Assembly: GCA_903813345.2 (NCBI GenBank)
Contig: CAIIXF020000002.1
Span: forward strand, 14,888,467 to 14,952,466
Reading direction: 5' to 3'
Length of the DNA stretch: 64,000 nt
From: Owenia fusiformis
Lineage: Eukaryota; Annelida; Polychaeta; Sabellida; Oweniidae
In this document: piece after piece, positions 23,513 through 34,500 of the stretch
How positions within the stretch are numbered: position 1 is the stretch's first letter
Layout of the letters: every line of letters begins with the position of its first letter
The notes under the pieces: model-generated
What the model saw: only the letters and a program-made list of their open reading frames with translations
Told to the model about the DNA's origin: nothing
The model's database searches: none
Program-made: the position numbers and the translations under genes

Positions 23513-23548
23513 CTACATTGTCTATTACGGATGCTACACAACCTAGAT
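23513..23548 (+). promoter_or_regulatory. Subterminal 15-mers, copies 4 and 5
   Basis: ATTACGGATGCTACA at 23513-23527 and 23534-23548, a direct pair 6 bp apart. Confidence 0.85.
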
Positions 23549-23686
23549 CAGCTCAGGACTCTGAAAAGGAAAAAACACAAAATATTTAAATATGCTATTT
23601 TCTTGAGGGCGGGGTATTTGTTAAATCTAGAACAATAAAAATTAAAAATATTTCTCAGTTAACATGTAATTTAGTTTTTTCTACAG

Positions 23687-23701
23687 ATTACGGATGCTAC
23701 A
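23687..23701 (+). promoter_or_regulatory. Subterminal 15-mer, copy 6
   Basis: ATTACGGATGCTACA, exact, the copy nearest the right end. Confidence 0.85.
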
Positions 23702-24065
23702 CTTTTTTGTCTCTTAGATATATTTAGACTTTAAATAATAATATTTCTGTTTATTTGAAAGATTTACATGTTTTCATATTTTATTTGCTTATAACTATCA
23801 AAAGGCTTTATTAAAACACAAAAATAAAGAAATAAAAACATATATTTTACCTGTTAGTTGATGAATCAAAAATGTTAGTGCTGAAAATTCAGAAAGTCGT
23901 AACGGAGGTAGGCTTGTCTAAAAATGCTATAACTTTTCTGTTGTTCGATGTTATTTGTTGAAATAAACGGCAAAATAAAGGAAACTGAAAATACTAAAAT
24001 AAACATATAACTTTTACATATAAGTTTATTCAGTTTTTTCTCAAAACTTATTCTAAAATAGCTTA

Positions 24066-24384
24066 CTGTAAAACAGGTATTGTTAGCGAGGGGTAATTGT
24101 TAGCGATTGTTAGCGATCGCTATAGTGTCGCTAAAAATTCAATTCGCTAAAATAAACCGGGCGCCAAAATTTGCAAATTCCCGACAAACTACATGAATAC
24201 TAGTATTTAAGGAGCTTTTCGTTCAGTGCTCGACTTCCAGTTTGTAATTTGGAAAAGATAAATATTTTTAAATCGTATATTTCTTTCAGTATCTGAAGGA
24301 TTTCGCTAAAATTTCCCGCGCTAAAACCCCCTAAAATTGAAAAATCGCTAAAATTTCCCGGTGTCAAAATTACCCGTTTTACAG
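24066..24384. mobile_element. mariner-type MITE, GTTAGCG family
   Basis: The ends CTGTAAAACAGGTA and CTGTAAAACGGGTA are inverted with TA on each side; internal GTTAGCGA and CGCTAAAATT repeats. It is nested in the 5-kb transposon. Confidence 0.8.
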
Positions 24385-24616
24385 TATTTTAAAATGTCCG
24401 TTCGTAATGCTGAAAAAAGAGAGAATTTGACTCTTATTAATGCCATATACAATTTAATATGGGTTCCCATAGTTCTAAATGTGTTTGATTATGTAGAGTA
24501 TACCCCAATGTAACATATTATAACTCCAACACCAACATATACCTCTTATTTTTTAATTTACAGACCTGTAACATCATTTTTCTCAAAAGTGCTATTTTAT
24601 GTGAAAATTACCGTAT

Positions 24617-25543
24617 AATTCTGATCCTGAATTAGCGCAAAATATTATAATCACATTTTCATTTATAATGATATATGTAGCTTTCACCATCAATAAACTT
24701 TGATGTAAAGTGTTTTATGTATTAATTAAGTATTTGAAAAAGGTTATGTTAGCATTTAATTTGTGACTTGTCAATGCTTTGCCTTGGCCCTTGTAGTGTA
24801 TGATGATGTACGCATTGATTGCGAAGATAACAAAAAAAACTTTAGATCTAAAATAAAATTGATAAGTGGGCAAGTTCAGGCTTTGATATTATTAAAAATT
24901 AAGGTTTGGACCAAAGTCTATTCATGAAATCATGGTGTAAATTACAGATCATTTTAAATTAAAATAAATTTTAAAAATTAAATTACACTTAGAATTTAGC
25001 AAATATGGTATACATACAGCTAGTATAACATTAGATTTAGAATTCTTGACATGGCAACAACAAGTCTTGCATCTGGCCCTGTAGCCACCATTCCCTCTGT
25101 ATGCATATCACAACCTTAAAAGGAATTGGGTAGTGTGGTACTGGGTATTGATGCAAGACTTAAACTAGCATGGGAGGAACAAGATGTATCCTTTGACAAT
25201 CTAATTTCTTGTAACATTTGCAGGGATTTTTATAATAAAAGTGTACAAAATTGATACACCAATTTTAGTTAATCATCACAGAGTTATTATTCATAATCAA
25301 TGATAATGAACTCGTCCATATTTATTCAATGTAAAACCAAAGTACATTGTATTTATTATGAATATTTCTGCAAAAGTTACTCTTTTCATAACAAGTATTA
25401 GTGCCATTATCTCTTATTTAAGGAAATAACTATTATAATCAAATAATACAGCGACGCGAACATGTCCCTATTCTGAGATATTTTGCATCTTATGTTGAAG
25501 AATCAAAAAGTGATAGAAAAAAGATCAGATGCATTTTTATAAA
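24617..25543. other. AT-rich intergenic sequence
   Basis: No gene, RNA or clear repeat seen. Confidence 0.35.
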
Positions 25544-25545
25544 TA

Positions 25546-25872
25546 CTGTACTCCCACTAATATTTGACGCTATTATATTTTTTGTTTTGGGGATTTTGAT
25601 TTTGATTTTGATTTTGGCTATTACGTATATATCACTAATTTTCAGTTTTTTGAAATTTTGAGGCTATTAATTTTTGCGGATTTGTCATACAAGATCACTC
25701 TTTTGACTTCGATATCAGCCATGGTTGTTCCTTCGCCAGATGATTTTGGCTTCTTATAAAATTTCGCGAATTATAACTATAAATTTAGCGTCTATTATAT
25801 TTAGCGAATTTTCCAAAACTCACGAAAAGTGCGAAATATATTAGAAGCGCTTGAAAATTACTGGGAGTGCAG
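25546..25872. mobile_element. mariner-type MITE
   Basis: The ends CTGTACTCCCACTAAT and CTGCACTCCCAGTAAT are inverted with TA on each side. It contains a GATTTT microsatellite (about 25592-25617). Confidence 0.75.
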
Positions 25873-26489
25873 TATATATATCTTTTATTTATTGTGGATG
25901 TCTAGTCAGTAAACATTTTAATGATTTTCATGTTCCCATCACTGATTAGGGACTTATTCATGTCAAATAATACTTTATTAATATTATTATCAATGGCCAT
26001 ATTTACTCTACAATGGCTTATTGATGTGAGAAACCACATTTAGTTTGGCAGTGAATATAGCTCAAAGGCTGAAGCAATATATTTTAGATAGATGGTATAT
26101 ATGTTACATGTATGTTGCATGTAGTTGGCTAAGTATCAAAACTAATAATTCATTTGCAGAAAATATGCATAAATGCAGTGATTTACATCTGTACATAGGC
26201 TTACACAATATATATTTATTTGATCCAAATATTTTAGAAATAAAGAATCTAAAAAATGAAAATTCTTGTGTTTTTCTCTATTTCTATCCATCCATGTATC
26301 TTTCAGTTGTTTGTTTAACAAACCCAAAACTTAAATTACCTTTGAATGATTTGCATTTAGCATTTCAAGTAAGAATCTGAAGTCCTGCCATTTTCATTTT
26401 GAATTGGCCACCACTTTTGTTGCAGAAAAATCAAAATTCAACTTTCAATTCATGAAATTCACAACCAATTATATATCCCAAACTTAACA

Positions 26490-26620
26490 CCATGCCATGA
26501 CAAAGCATTACCTCACAAAATGTCACAACCTGGTTGCAGAAAAGTGCAACCAATTTTGCAGACATTCAAGATCAGTCAAAGGAAACTGGCTTTAACAATT
26601 TAACCACCAGAGGTAACAAG
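26490..26620. repeat. Fragment of the GTGGTGACAT/AACAAGGC repeat family
   Basis: A diverged ATGACAAAGCATTACCTCAC and AAATGTCACAACC tract just left of the second 145-bp element, mirroring the arrangement at 17.0-17.4 kb. Confidence 0.5.
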
Positions 26621-26638
26621 GCACAGGACGTGAACGAG

Positions 26639-27365
26639 ATCACACCATCAAATAGGCAGACACTATGAACCAGGAAAACTGTTCTCCTATTATGTTTACA
26701 AATTTCAAGAACAAGAAAACAAGATGGCCGCCCAAAAGTTAATCAGCTCTAGTACTTGATATCCTCTATCATGTGTGTAAATTTGAAGGAAATCCGATGA
26801 GCGGATTTTCTGAAATGGCAATGACAAGATTTTTCGAAAAATCTTCAAAATGGCTGCCAGAAAACAAGATGGCCACCCAAAAGTTAATCAGCTCTAGTAC
26901 TTGATATCCTCTATCATTTGTGTAAATTTGAAGGAAATCCGATGAGCGGTTTTCCTGAAATGGCGATGACAAGATTTTTCGAAAAACCTTCAAAATGGCC
27001 ACCAGAAAACAAGATGGCCGCCAAAATTTTAATCAGCTCTAGTACTTGATATCCTCTATCATTTGTGAAAATTTGCAGGAAATCCAATGAGCGGTTTTCC
27101 TGAAATGGCGATGACAAGATTTTAAGAAAAACCTTCAAAATGGCCGCCAGGAAACAAGATGGCCACCCAAAAGTTAATCAGCTCTAGTACTTCATATGCT
27201 GTATCATCTCTGCGAATTTGGAGAAAATCTGATGAGCAGTTTTCCTTAAACGGCGATGACAAAAAAAGCGGGACGATCACGATCACGACCAGGACCACGA
27301 TCACGACCACGATCACGACCACGATCACGACTAGTATGACGACTATATCCCACCGATGGTGTGAT
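26639..27365. mobile_element. 145-bp-unit element, copy 2
   Basis: ATCACACCATC at 26639-26649 and GATGGTGTGAT at 27355-27365. It holds about four 145-bp units (26706-27265) and the GATCACGACCAC tract. The 30 bp left of the end (AACAAGGCACAGGACGTG) match copy 1, so the family boundary may lie further out. Confidence 0.8.
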
Positions 27366-27524
27366 AAAAAACTGCTCCTGAGACCATTCCTACATGCTGT
27401 ATTATGTATCTTATGTATAAAAGTTGGGTGAAGAATTACAATGTTGTCAGTGTATGTTCATGATAATACACAATGTGTCATATGATATAGTCCTGCTATA
27501 TAAAACACTACACAGGAACCATTA

Positions 27525-27767
27525 CAGGGTGACACAAAAATGCAACCCTCTAACTTTGGAAAATTTTAAAATGGAATTTTCTTGTGGAGATAGAATATTC
27601 AATGAATGAAAAGATGGTTTAATACATGATTATGATTTAGAGATGTAAGATTTTCCTGTTAGGCATGCTCTCATACAGGACCAGTAAAAACCTGTCTACA
27701 CAAAAAGATTCCACCATTACTGAAACAGTGAATCCACTATAGCTTGCATTTAATTTGTGTTACCCTG
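27525..27767. mobile_element. mariner-type MITE
   Basis: The ends CAGGGTGACACAAA and CAGGGTAACACAAA are inverted with TA on each side, 243 bp. Confidence 0.75.
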
Positions 27768-27829
27768 TACATAACAAAACTGTTGTTTGGAGTCAACATG
27801 TATGTACAGTTGTACATGTATATTCTCTG

Positions 27830-27955
27830 TGTATCCAAATGTGGATTCTCTAGGTATCCAAATGTGGATTCTCTAGGTATCCAAATGTGGATCCTCTGCG
27901 TATCCAAATGTGGATTCTCTGTGTATCCAAATGTGGATTCTCTAGGTATCCAAAG
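27830..27955. repeat. 23-bp minisatellite, five to six units
   Basis: Units GTATCCAAATGTGGATTCTC plus TAG, slightly variable. Confidence 0.85.
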
Positions 27956-27967
27956 AATGTGGATGTT

Positions 27968-28365
27968 TACACTTATCCAATTGACTCCAGACATTTAAAT
28001 GTGGATTCCTTCATTTAGGATTATTGTTGGTATCTAAATGAGGATTATCTACAAGTACAGTAGGTGCACAAACATTTTGGACTCCTTTAAACATCCATAT
28101 GGCCAATATGCCTATATACATGAATGCATATTTTCAAGCTTTATAAAAGTATGGATCGTTTTGAAATCAAATGACTGCTGTAATATATTATGGTATTGTT
28201 GTAAAATAAACATTTACAGTTTGTCTTTTAACATTATCAACATTATCTTCAATAATAATTAACAGCAACAATAACAACATTCCGGATGTTTCCTGCACAC
28301 AACCACACAGTTCTAGCTAAAATAAATGTTATAAATAAGTATGATTTTCCACATCATGAATACAT
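27968..28365. other. Region downstream of FBXO8
   Basis: Expected to hold the FBXO8 3'UTR (minus strand). No clear poly-A signal was settled on. Confidence 0.35.
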
Positions 28366-28562
28366 CTACCTCTCTGGTGATGCCACATGACCGACCAAGT
28401 ATATATTGTCATATAAATGTCCTGCATATTCATCATTTAGTCCCTCCGTTGCGCGACAAGTGTTTCGAATAAATTCTCTTTTGGACATTTTGTTTTTCAC
28501 CTGTGGGCTGCAGAGGTCTACTGAGAGCATTATTAATGAAAAACAGACGACAAACACAGCAT
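28366..28562 (-). CDS. FBXO8: FBXO8 coding exon 5
   Basis: Acceptor TATATTTACAG; encodes AVFVVCFSLIMLSVDL to VGHVASPER and the TAG stop. End of the Sec7 domain. Confidence 0.93.
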
Positions 28563-31500
28563 CTGTAAATATAAAATGTATTATGTAAAATCATTATTGT
28601 ACCTTGTCATTCATTACAGTAAATGGAGCTGGCATTATTATCTGAACACTGATATAAACAAGCCATTATATGGACATTTTGCATTGTACATGTACATTGA
28701 CGATAGTGCCGATAAATGTATTTGTATATGACCATGGATGACAGTGCACTGACATTGACAATAGTATGCTAGACATTCTGCACTGGTATTAATTACAGTA
28801 CATTGCACTGGCGGATCAAGAAGCTAGCAAGGGGGGTCACAATTTTATCAAGTGTGGAAAAAAAATGTCTGCTCTTGTTGGGAAAAAAGGCCCATTTTTA
28901 GGCCCTACAAAATGTTTGGGCCCTATAAATTTTTTCTGGCCTCCCCCTGGATCCGCCAGTGCATTGACATTAAATACAGCATATGAGCAGTGTACAATGA
29001 AACTCTTGACTGTATATGTGTATTGATGACAGAACATTGACAACACAACATTTAAGCAAAAGACATTTATGACAGTATAATGATATTGACAAACAATTGA
29101 AACACTAACCTCTGGACAGTCCCACATCAGGGTTGCATTCGCAGAACTGAGCTGAGAATTTTTCCATCATGCTGCTCAAGTAAGATCCCCTTTCAGTTGG
29201 AGCCTGGATATCACGGAAAAACTTACGCAGAGCATTTGGTAAAAACTGTTTCTGAAAGTTCTGTAGCTTCACCAGTAGGTCAAGTACATCGGGCCTGTAA
29301 AACAGTGTGATATTTAAGTCTCAGAGAGTGCTATTACAGGAAATGAAAGTTCAATCCTCTTAAAAAATTAATTATTACATTTAAAAAGAATCTAGTCCTC
29401 TCATTATACAAGTAAAAGTACATCAATTTTCAAAGATACAAATAATGCTCTGTAGGTTCTTGATAAACATGATTCACTGATTGGTTGATTGGATTCATTT
29501 CATATTCTATATTACCTTGTCTCCAAAAAGGACATCTTTTGTTTTCTATCCAGTTTGTAAGTTCCATGGAAAAATTTTGCAATAGACATAGCATCTTCAG
29601 TGACTATTTCATGTTTAAGTAGGTAGTCCATTCCCTAAAGGAAACAGTACAAGTTATAACAACAAAAAATGTCACTTCAAATCATGTACCTGCAAATGGT
29701 TACAAAGGTGTAAATGATTCAATACTGAATGTCATGCAATGTTTGTTAGGTTTTAAAGGTAACTTGAGGTCCTTTTGAAACTATACTACTGACTGAGAAA
29801 ATGCTCTAAATTTCATTGTAACCAAAAATGCTCTCCTTGTTGTTTTTTGTGTTTCTGTACTATGCTATCAATGAGTACAACAATAGGATTGAATGCCTCT
29901 GGTCAGGACCCTTGTTGCAACCCTACAACTAGACCACAGCAGGAGATAGTCCAGTAAAACCGTGGCAAAAATTGACAAATGAAGGAAAAAATTGCAAAAG
30001 TATTTAAACATAGTGTAATCAATGCATAATGATGGGTTAAAAGACATATCAAAAATCTAGAAAAATCTAGAAAAATCTAAGTAGTGAAAAACTTCGAAAA
30101 TCACCATTTATACCCCCTGGGGTACTTTTACGAGGGGGTACTATGATAAACCTTAATAATTCCTGTTATGTACCCCAGATCACATTCAAATTTTCAGGGA
30201 TCATGCAGCTATACATAGTCAGTTACCATGCCAAGTTTGATATTGATTGGTGAAATGATTACCATAGCAACACAATTTGATTACACAAAAGCTGTAAATA
30301 TTTTGGATAAATCCAAAGCTTCCTTAAAAATAAAAACAAATGTCTGCTTATCTTTTTAAGTTATTCCAAATGAACACAAATTTGACCTTTAAAACAAATT
30401 TAGGGAGTTTTCAATAAGATAACATGATCAAAATGATGAACTCGTGGATGTCTATGACTCTGGACTCTATTGATATTTGGTGACTACTGCTCAATCTACT
30501 AAAAAGTGGGTGTGGTACTTTTGGTTACATTTTCTAACAATTTCATTTTGACAGTATCAATCACAGTCATATTTATAGGGGTCATGAATACAGATATTAT
30601 AATTTGATATGGTAAATCTGAACATGATTGGTCAAGTGGTTGCCATAGTAACACAACATAATGAATGCAAATAGTGGCTAGAGATCATTTCAAATAATCC
30701 TTATATCTTAACAGGTTGTTCCAATTACATTCACCTTTTAAGAGTTATTTTGTGTATGATTCTAACAAAATTAAGTTTGGATAATATTGATACATGGTTG
30801 TTATGGCAACTTAACTGATAATGCTGTTTGTTTTGACACATGCTTTGCTACTGTAGTATCTTCTTAGTACAAAATACGGCAGGCCATGTCTCTAACTCTC
30901 TGTCTGTTTGGATATCTCCTTCTAGACCCTTCAACCTTGAGTCATCATGCTTGATCAATATTCTAAGTGGATCAATGAGTATCCTATTAAGGTCATAGGT
31001 CAATATCTCGGTATTTGGCATTTTAAGATCCTGGGCGGATGCTGTGACCCTTGACGACCAATGATAAGGTAACCTGAAGTCAAGGTCAATGTTATGGGTC
31101 AAAGTCATTCCAAGGTCAATGATCAATTTCTAGGTGTTAACGTATTTTGGGGCCTTGTTGGCCCACTTGTATGGGGGTAGAGATTGCTAGTATAAGTAAT
31201 GGAATTATGTTCAATTTGAATTGTTTTCACAATTCAAGTTTAAATGTACTTGTTAAAACATATTTATATCTACTTCCATTGTGTCTCAATCTTTCTGATA
31301 TAAAGTTGTTTGTAAGAGGATGTATTCATCTCAGACTTTGGAGGCTGAGGCTGTACCCATCTTGAGACTGTACCATCTCAGATTCTGAAGGATGTATTCA
31401 TCTTAAACTCTGGAGGCTGTACCATCTTAGATTCTGGAGGATGTATTCATCTTAGACTCTGGAGGATGTACCATCTTTGATTCTGGAGGATGTACCATCT

Positions 31501-34500
31501 TATATTCTGGAGGATGTATTCATTTTAGACTCTGGAGGCTGTACTCTCTTAGATTCTGGAAAATGTATTTATCTAAGACTCTGGAGGCTGTACTATCTTA
31601 AATTCTGGAGGAAGTATTCATCTCAGACTTTGGAGGCTGAGGCTGTACCTATCTTGAAACTCTTGAGACTGTACTATCTTAGATTCTGAAGGATGTATTC
31701 ATCTTAAACTCTGGAGGCCGTACCATCTTAGATTCTGGAGGAAGTGCCATCTTAGAGTCTGGAGGATGTATTCATCTTAGACTCTGGAGGCTGTACTATC
31801 TTAGATTCTGGAAAATGTATTTATCTTAGACTCTGGAGGCTGTACTATCTTAAATTCTGGAGGAAGTATTCATCTCAGACTTTGGAGGCTGATGCTGTAC
31901 CTATCTTGAAACTCTTGAGACTGTACTATATTAGATTCTGAAGGATGTATTCATCTTAAACTCTGGAGGCTGTACCATCTTAGATTCTGGAGGATGTGCC
32001 ATCTTAGATTCTGGAGGATGTATTCATCTTAGACTCTGGAGACTGTACCATTTTAGATTCTTGAGGATGTATTCATCTTAGACTCTGGAGGCTGTACTAT
32101 CTTAAATTCTGGAGGAAGTATTCATCTCAGACTTTGGAGGCTGAGGCTGTACCTATCTTGAGACTCTTGAGACTGTACTATCTTAGATTCTGAAGGATGT
32201 ATTCATCTTAAACTCTGGAGACTGTACCATTTTAGATTCTTGAGGATGTATTCATCTTAGACTCTGGAGACTGTACCATTTTAGATTCTTGAGGATGTAT
32301 TCATCTTAAACTCTGGAGACTGTACCATTTTAGATTCTTGAGGATGTATTCATCTTAGACTCTGGAGGCTGTACTATCTTAAATTCTGGAGGAAGTATTC
32401 ATCTCAGACTTTGGAGGCTGATGCTGTACCTATCTTGAAACTCTTGAGACTGTACTATCTTAGATTCTGAAGGATGTATTCATCTTAAACTCTGGAGGCT
32501 GTACCATCTTAGATTCTGGAGGATGTGCCATCTTAGATTCTGGAGGATGTATTCATCTTAGACTCTGGAGACTGTACCATTTTAGATTCTTGAGGATGTA
32601 TTCATCTTAGACTCTGGAGGCTGTACTATCTTAAATTCTGGAGGAAGTATTCATCTCAGACTTTGGAGGCTGAGGCTGTACCTATCTTGAGACTCTTGAG
32701 ACTGTACTATCTTAGATTCTGAAGGATGTATTCATCTTAAACTCTGGAGACTGTACCATTTTAGATTCTTGAGGATGTATTCATCTTAGACTCTGGAGGC
32801 TGTACTATCTTAAATTCTGGAGGAAGTATTCATCTCAGACTTTGGAGGCTGAGGCTGTACCTATCTTGAAACTCTTGAGACTGTACTATCTTAGATTCCG
32901 AAGGATGTATTCATCTTAAACTCTGGAGGCTGTACCATCTCAGATTCTGAAGGATGTATTCATCTTAAACTCTGGAGGCTGTACCATCTTAGATTCTGGA
33001 GGATGTATTCATCTTAGACTCTGGAGGCTGTACTAAGATTCTGGAGGATGCATTCATCTTAGACTCTGGAGGATGTACCATCTTAGATTCTGGAGGATGT
33101 ATTCATCTTAGACTCTGGAGGCTGTACTATCTTGAATTCTGGAGGATGTATTCATCTAAGACTTCAGAAGCTGTACCATCTTAGACTTTGGATACTGTAC
33201 AATCTTAGATTCTTAAGGCTATAACCATCTATGACAATGGAGGCTGTACCATTTTAGTCTCTGGAGGCTGTTCCCATCTTAAGACTCTGGAGGCTGTGCC
33301 CAATTTAGAGTCTGTAGACTGTACCATCTTAGGCTCTGGTAACTGAACTATGTTATAGTCTAAGTGCTCTACCATATTAAGGCATGGAATGTTACTTTCT
33401 AGGGATTGAGCCGCATGTTCTCTGGGGATTGGAACACGGTGCAGAATTTTGAATCAACATTGCAACATACATGTACACTCTAAACATACATATGGTAGAA
33501 TACTCTCATAGTCAATATATTGCAAATGACATGGATTGAATGGGACCGCAACTTAGTCAGCACCTCAGCTTATTTCAGCAGTTGAGGTTACATTATTTAT
33601 ATTTTCACTTATCAGGCTATTGCTGAAGCACTTAATAAAAAAATAAGAACATTTATGATAATTACAGGCACAACAATTAGATTGAAAAATATTTGAACTC
33701 ATTTGATACTCCTTTTAAGTAAAAATGTAGTTAAGATAATAAGTAGGTGTCCCTGGCCCCGCCCACATTTTACATTAATCACGTTTTGTTACTATGACCT
33801 ACTGTGAGTAATTTGTGACCCATTGTTACTATTGACCAATTATGATCACGATTACCATATCAATTGACGATAATGGGATTAATGACCCTATGAAAATGAC
33901 TGTGATAATAATACCAACATAAAATTAATAGGAAATGCAACCAAAAAGTGCCACGCCCACTTTTCAATTCACCCCTGCCCCATGATGTTAGAATTGTCAA
34001 AATTAAGAACATAAATATATTCTGTTCATCTACAAAATTATATTTTATTGTATTTTACACACCATTGGCACAATAATATGTTGAATATTTGGTTGATATA
34101 CCTCTTATTTTAAAAGGATGATGTTGCTCTCATCCTGACCCTAAAACTGGCCCTAGAAAATGAACAAATTATAAGAACTTAAATAAATTTTTTCTGTCAA
34201 ACAAATTAACCTAAAGTACTGATATTCATAGTGTCTAATGTCTGATAGTAGGACAACTCTCATGAGTTTTTAAAAGTCATCACTATGTCTAATGATCAAA
34301 TTATAGGCATTTATAGAGAAAAATGGGTGAAAAAAGCATACAAGGTAAGGTCATGAACACACACAAAAATGAAATTTTCTCAATATTTTCAAACTTTCTT
34401 CTATGAAACTATCAATTTTGATATCTTTCTTATCCATACATGAAAAAACAAGGGACACTTTAAAAAGAAAGTAGTGTTATAATTTTTTAAAGATAAATTG

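Larger units (their letters stand above)
19586..24613. mobile_element. 5,028-bp DNA transposon with subterminal 15-mers
   Basis: Perfect 30-bp inverted ends starting CGGTAATTTTCACATAAAAT, with TAT duplicated at 19583-19585 and 24614-24616. The similarity then decays. Six exact copies of ATTACGGATGCTACA lie 0.5-1.4 kb from the ends. A minus-strand remnant of a very basic protein lies at 22440-23093. A mariner-type MITE (24066-24384) is nested in it. The 3-bp duplication, long ends and repeated subterminal motif resemble En/Spm (CACTA) organisation, but the ends do not begin CACTA, so the superfamily is open. Confidence 0.75.
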
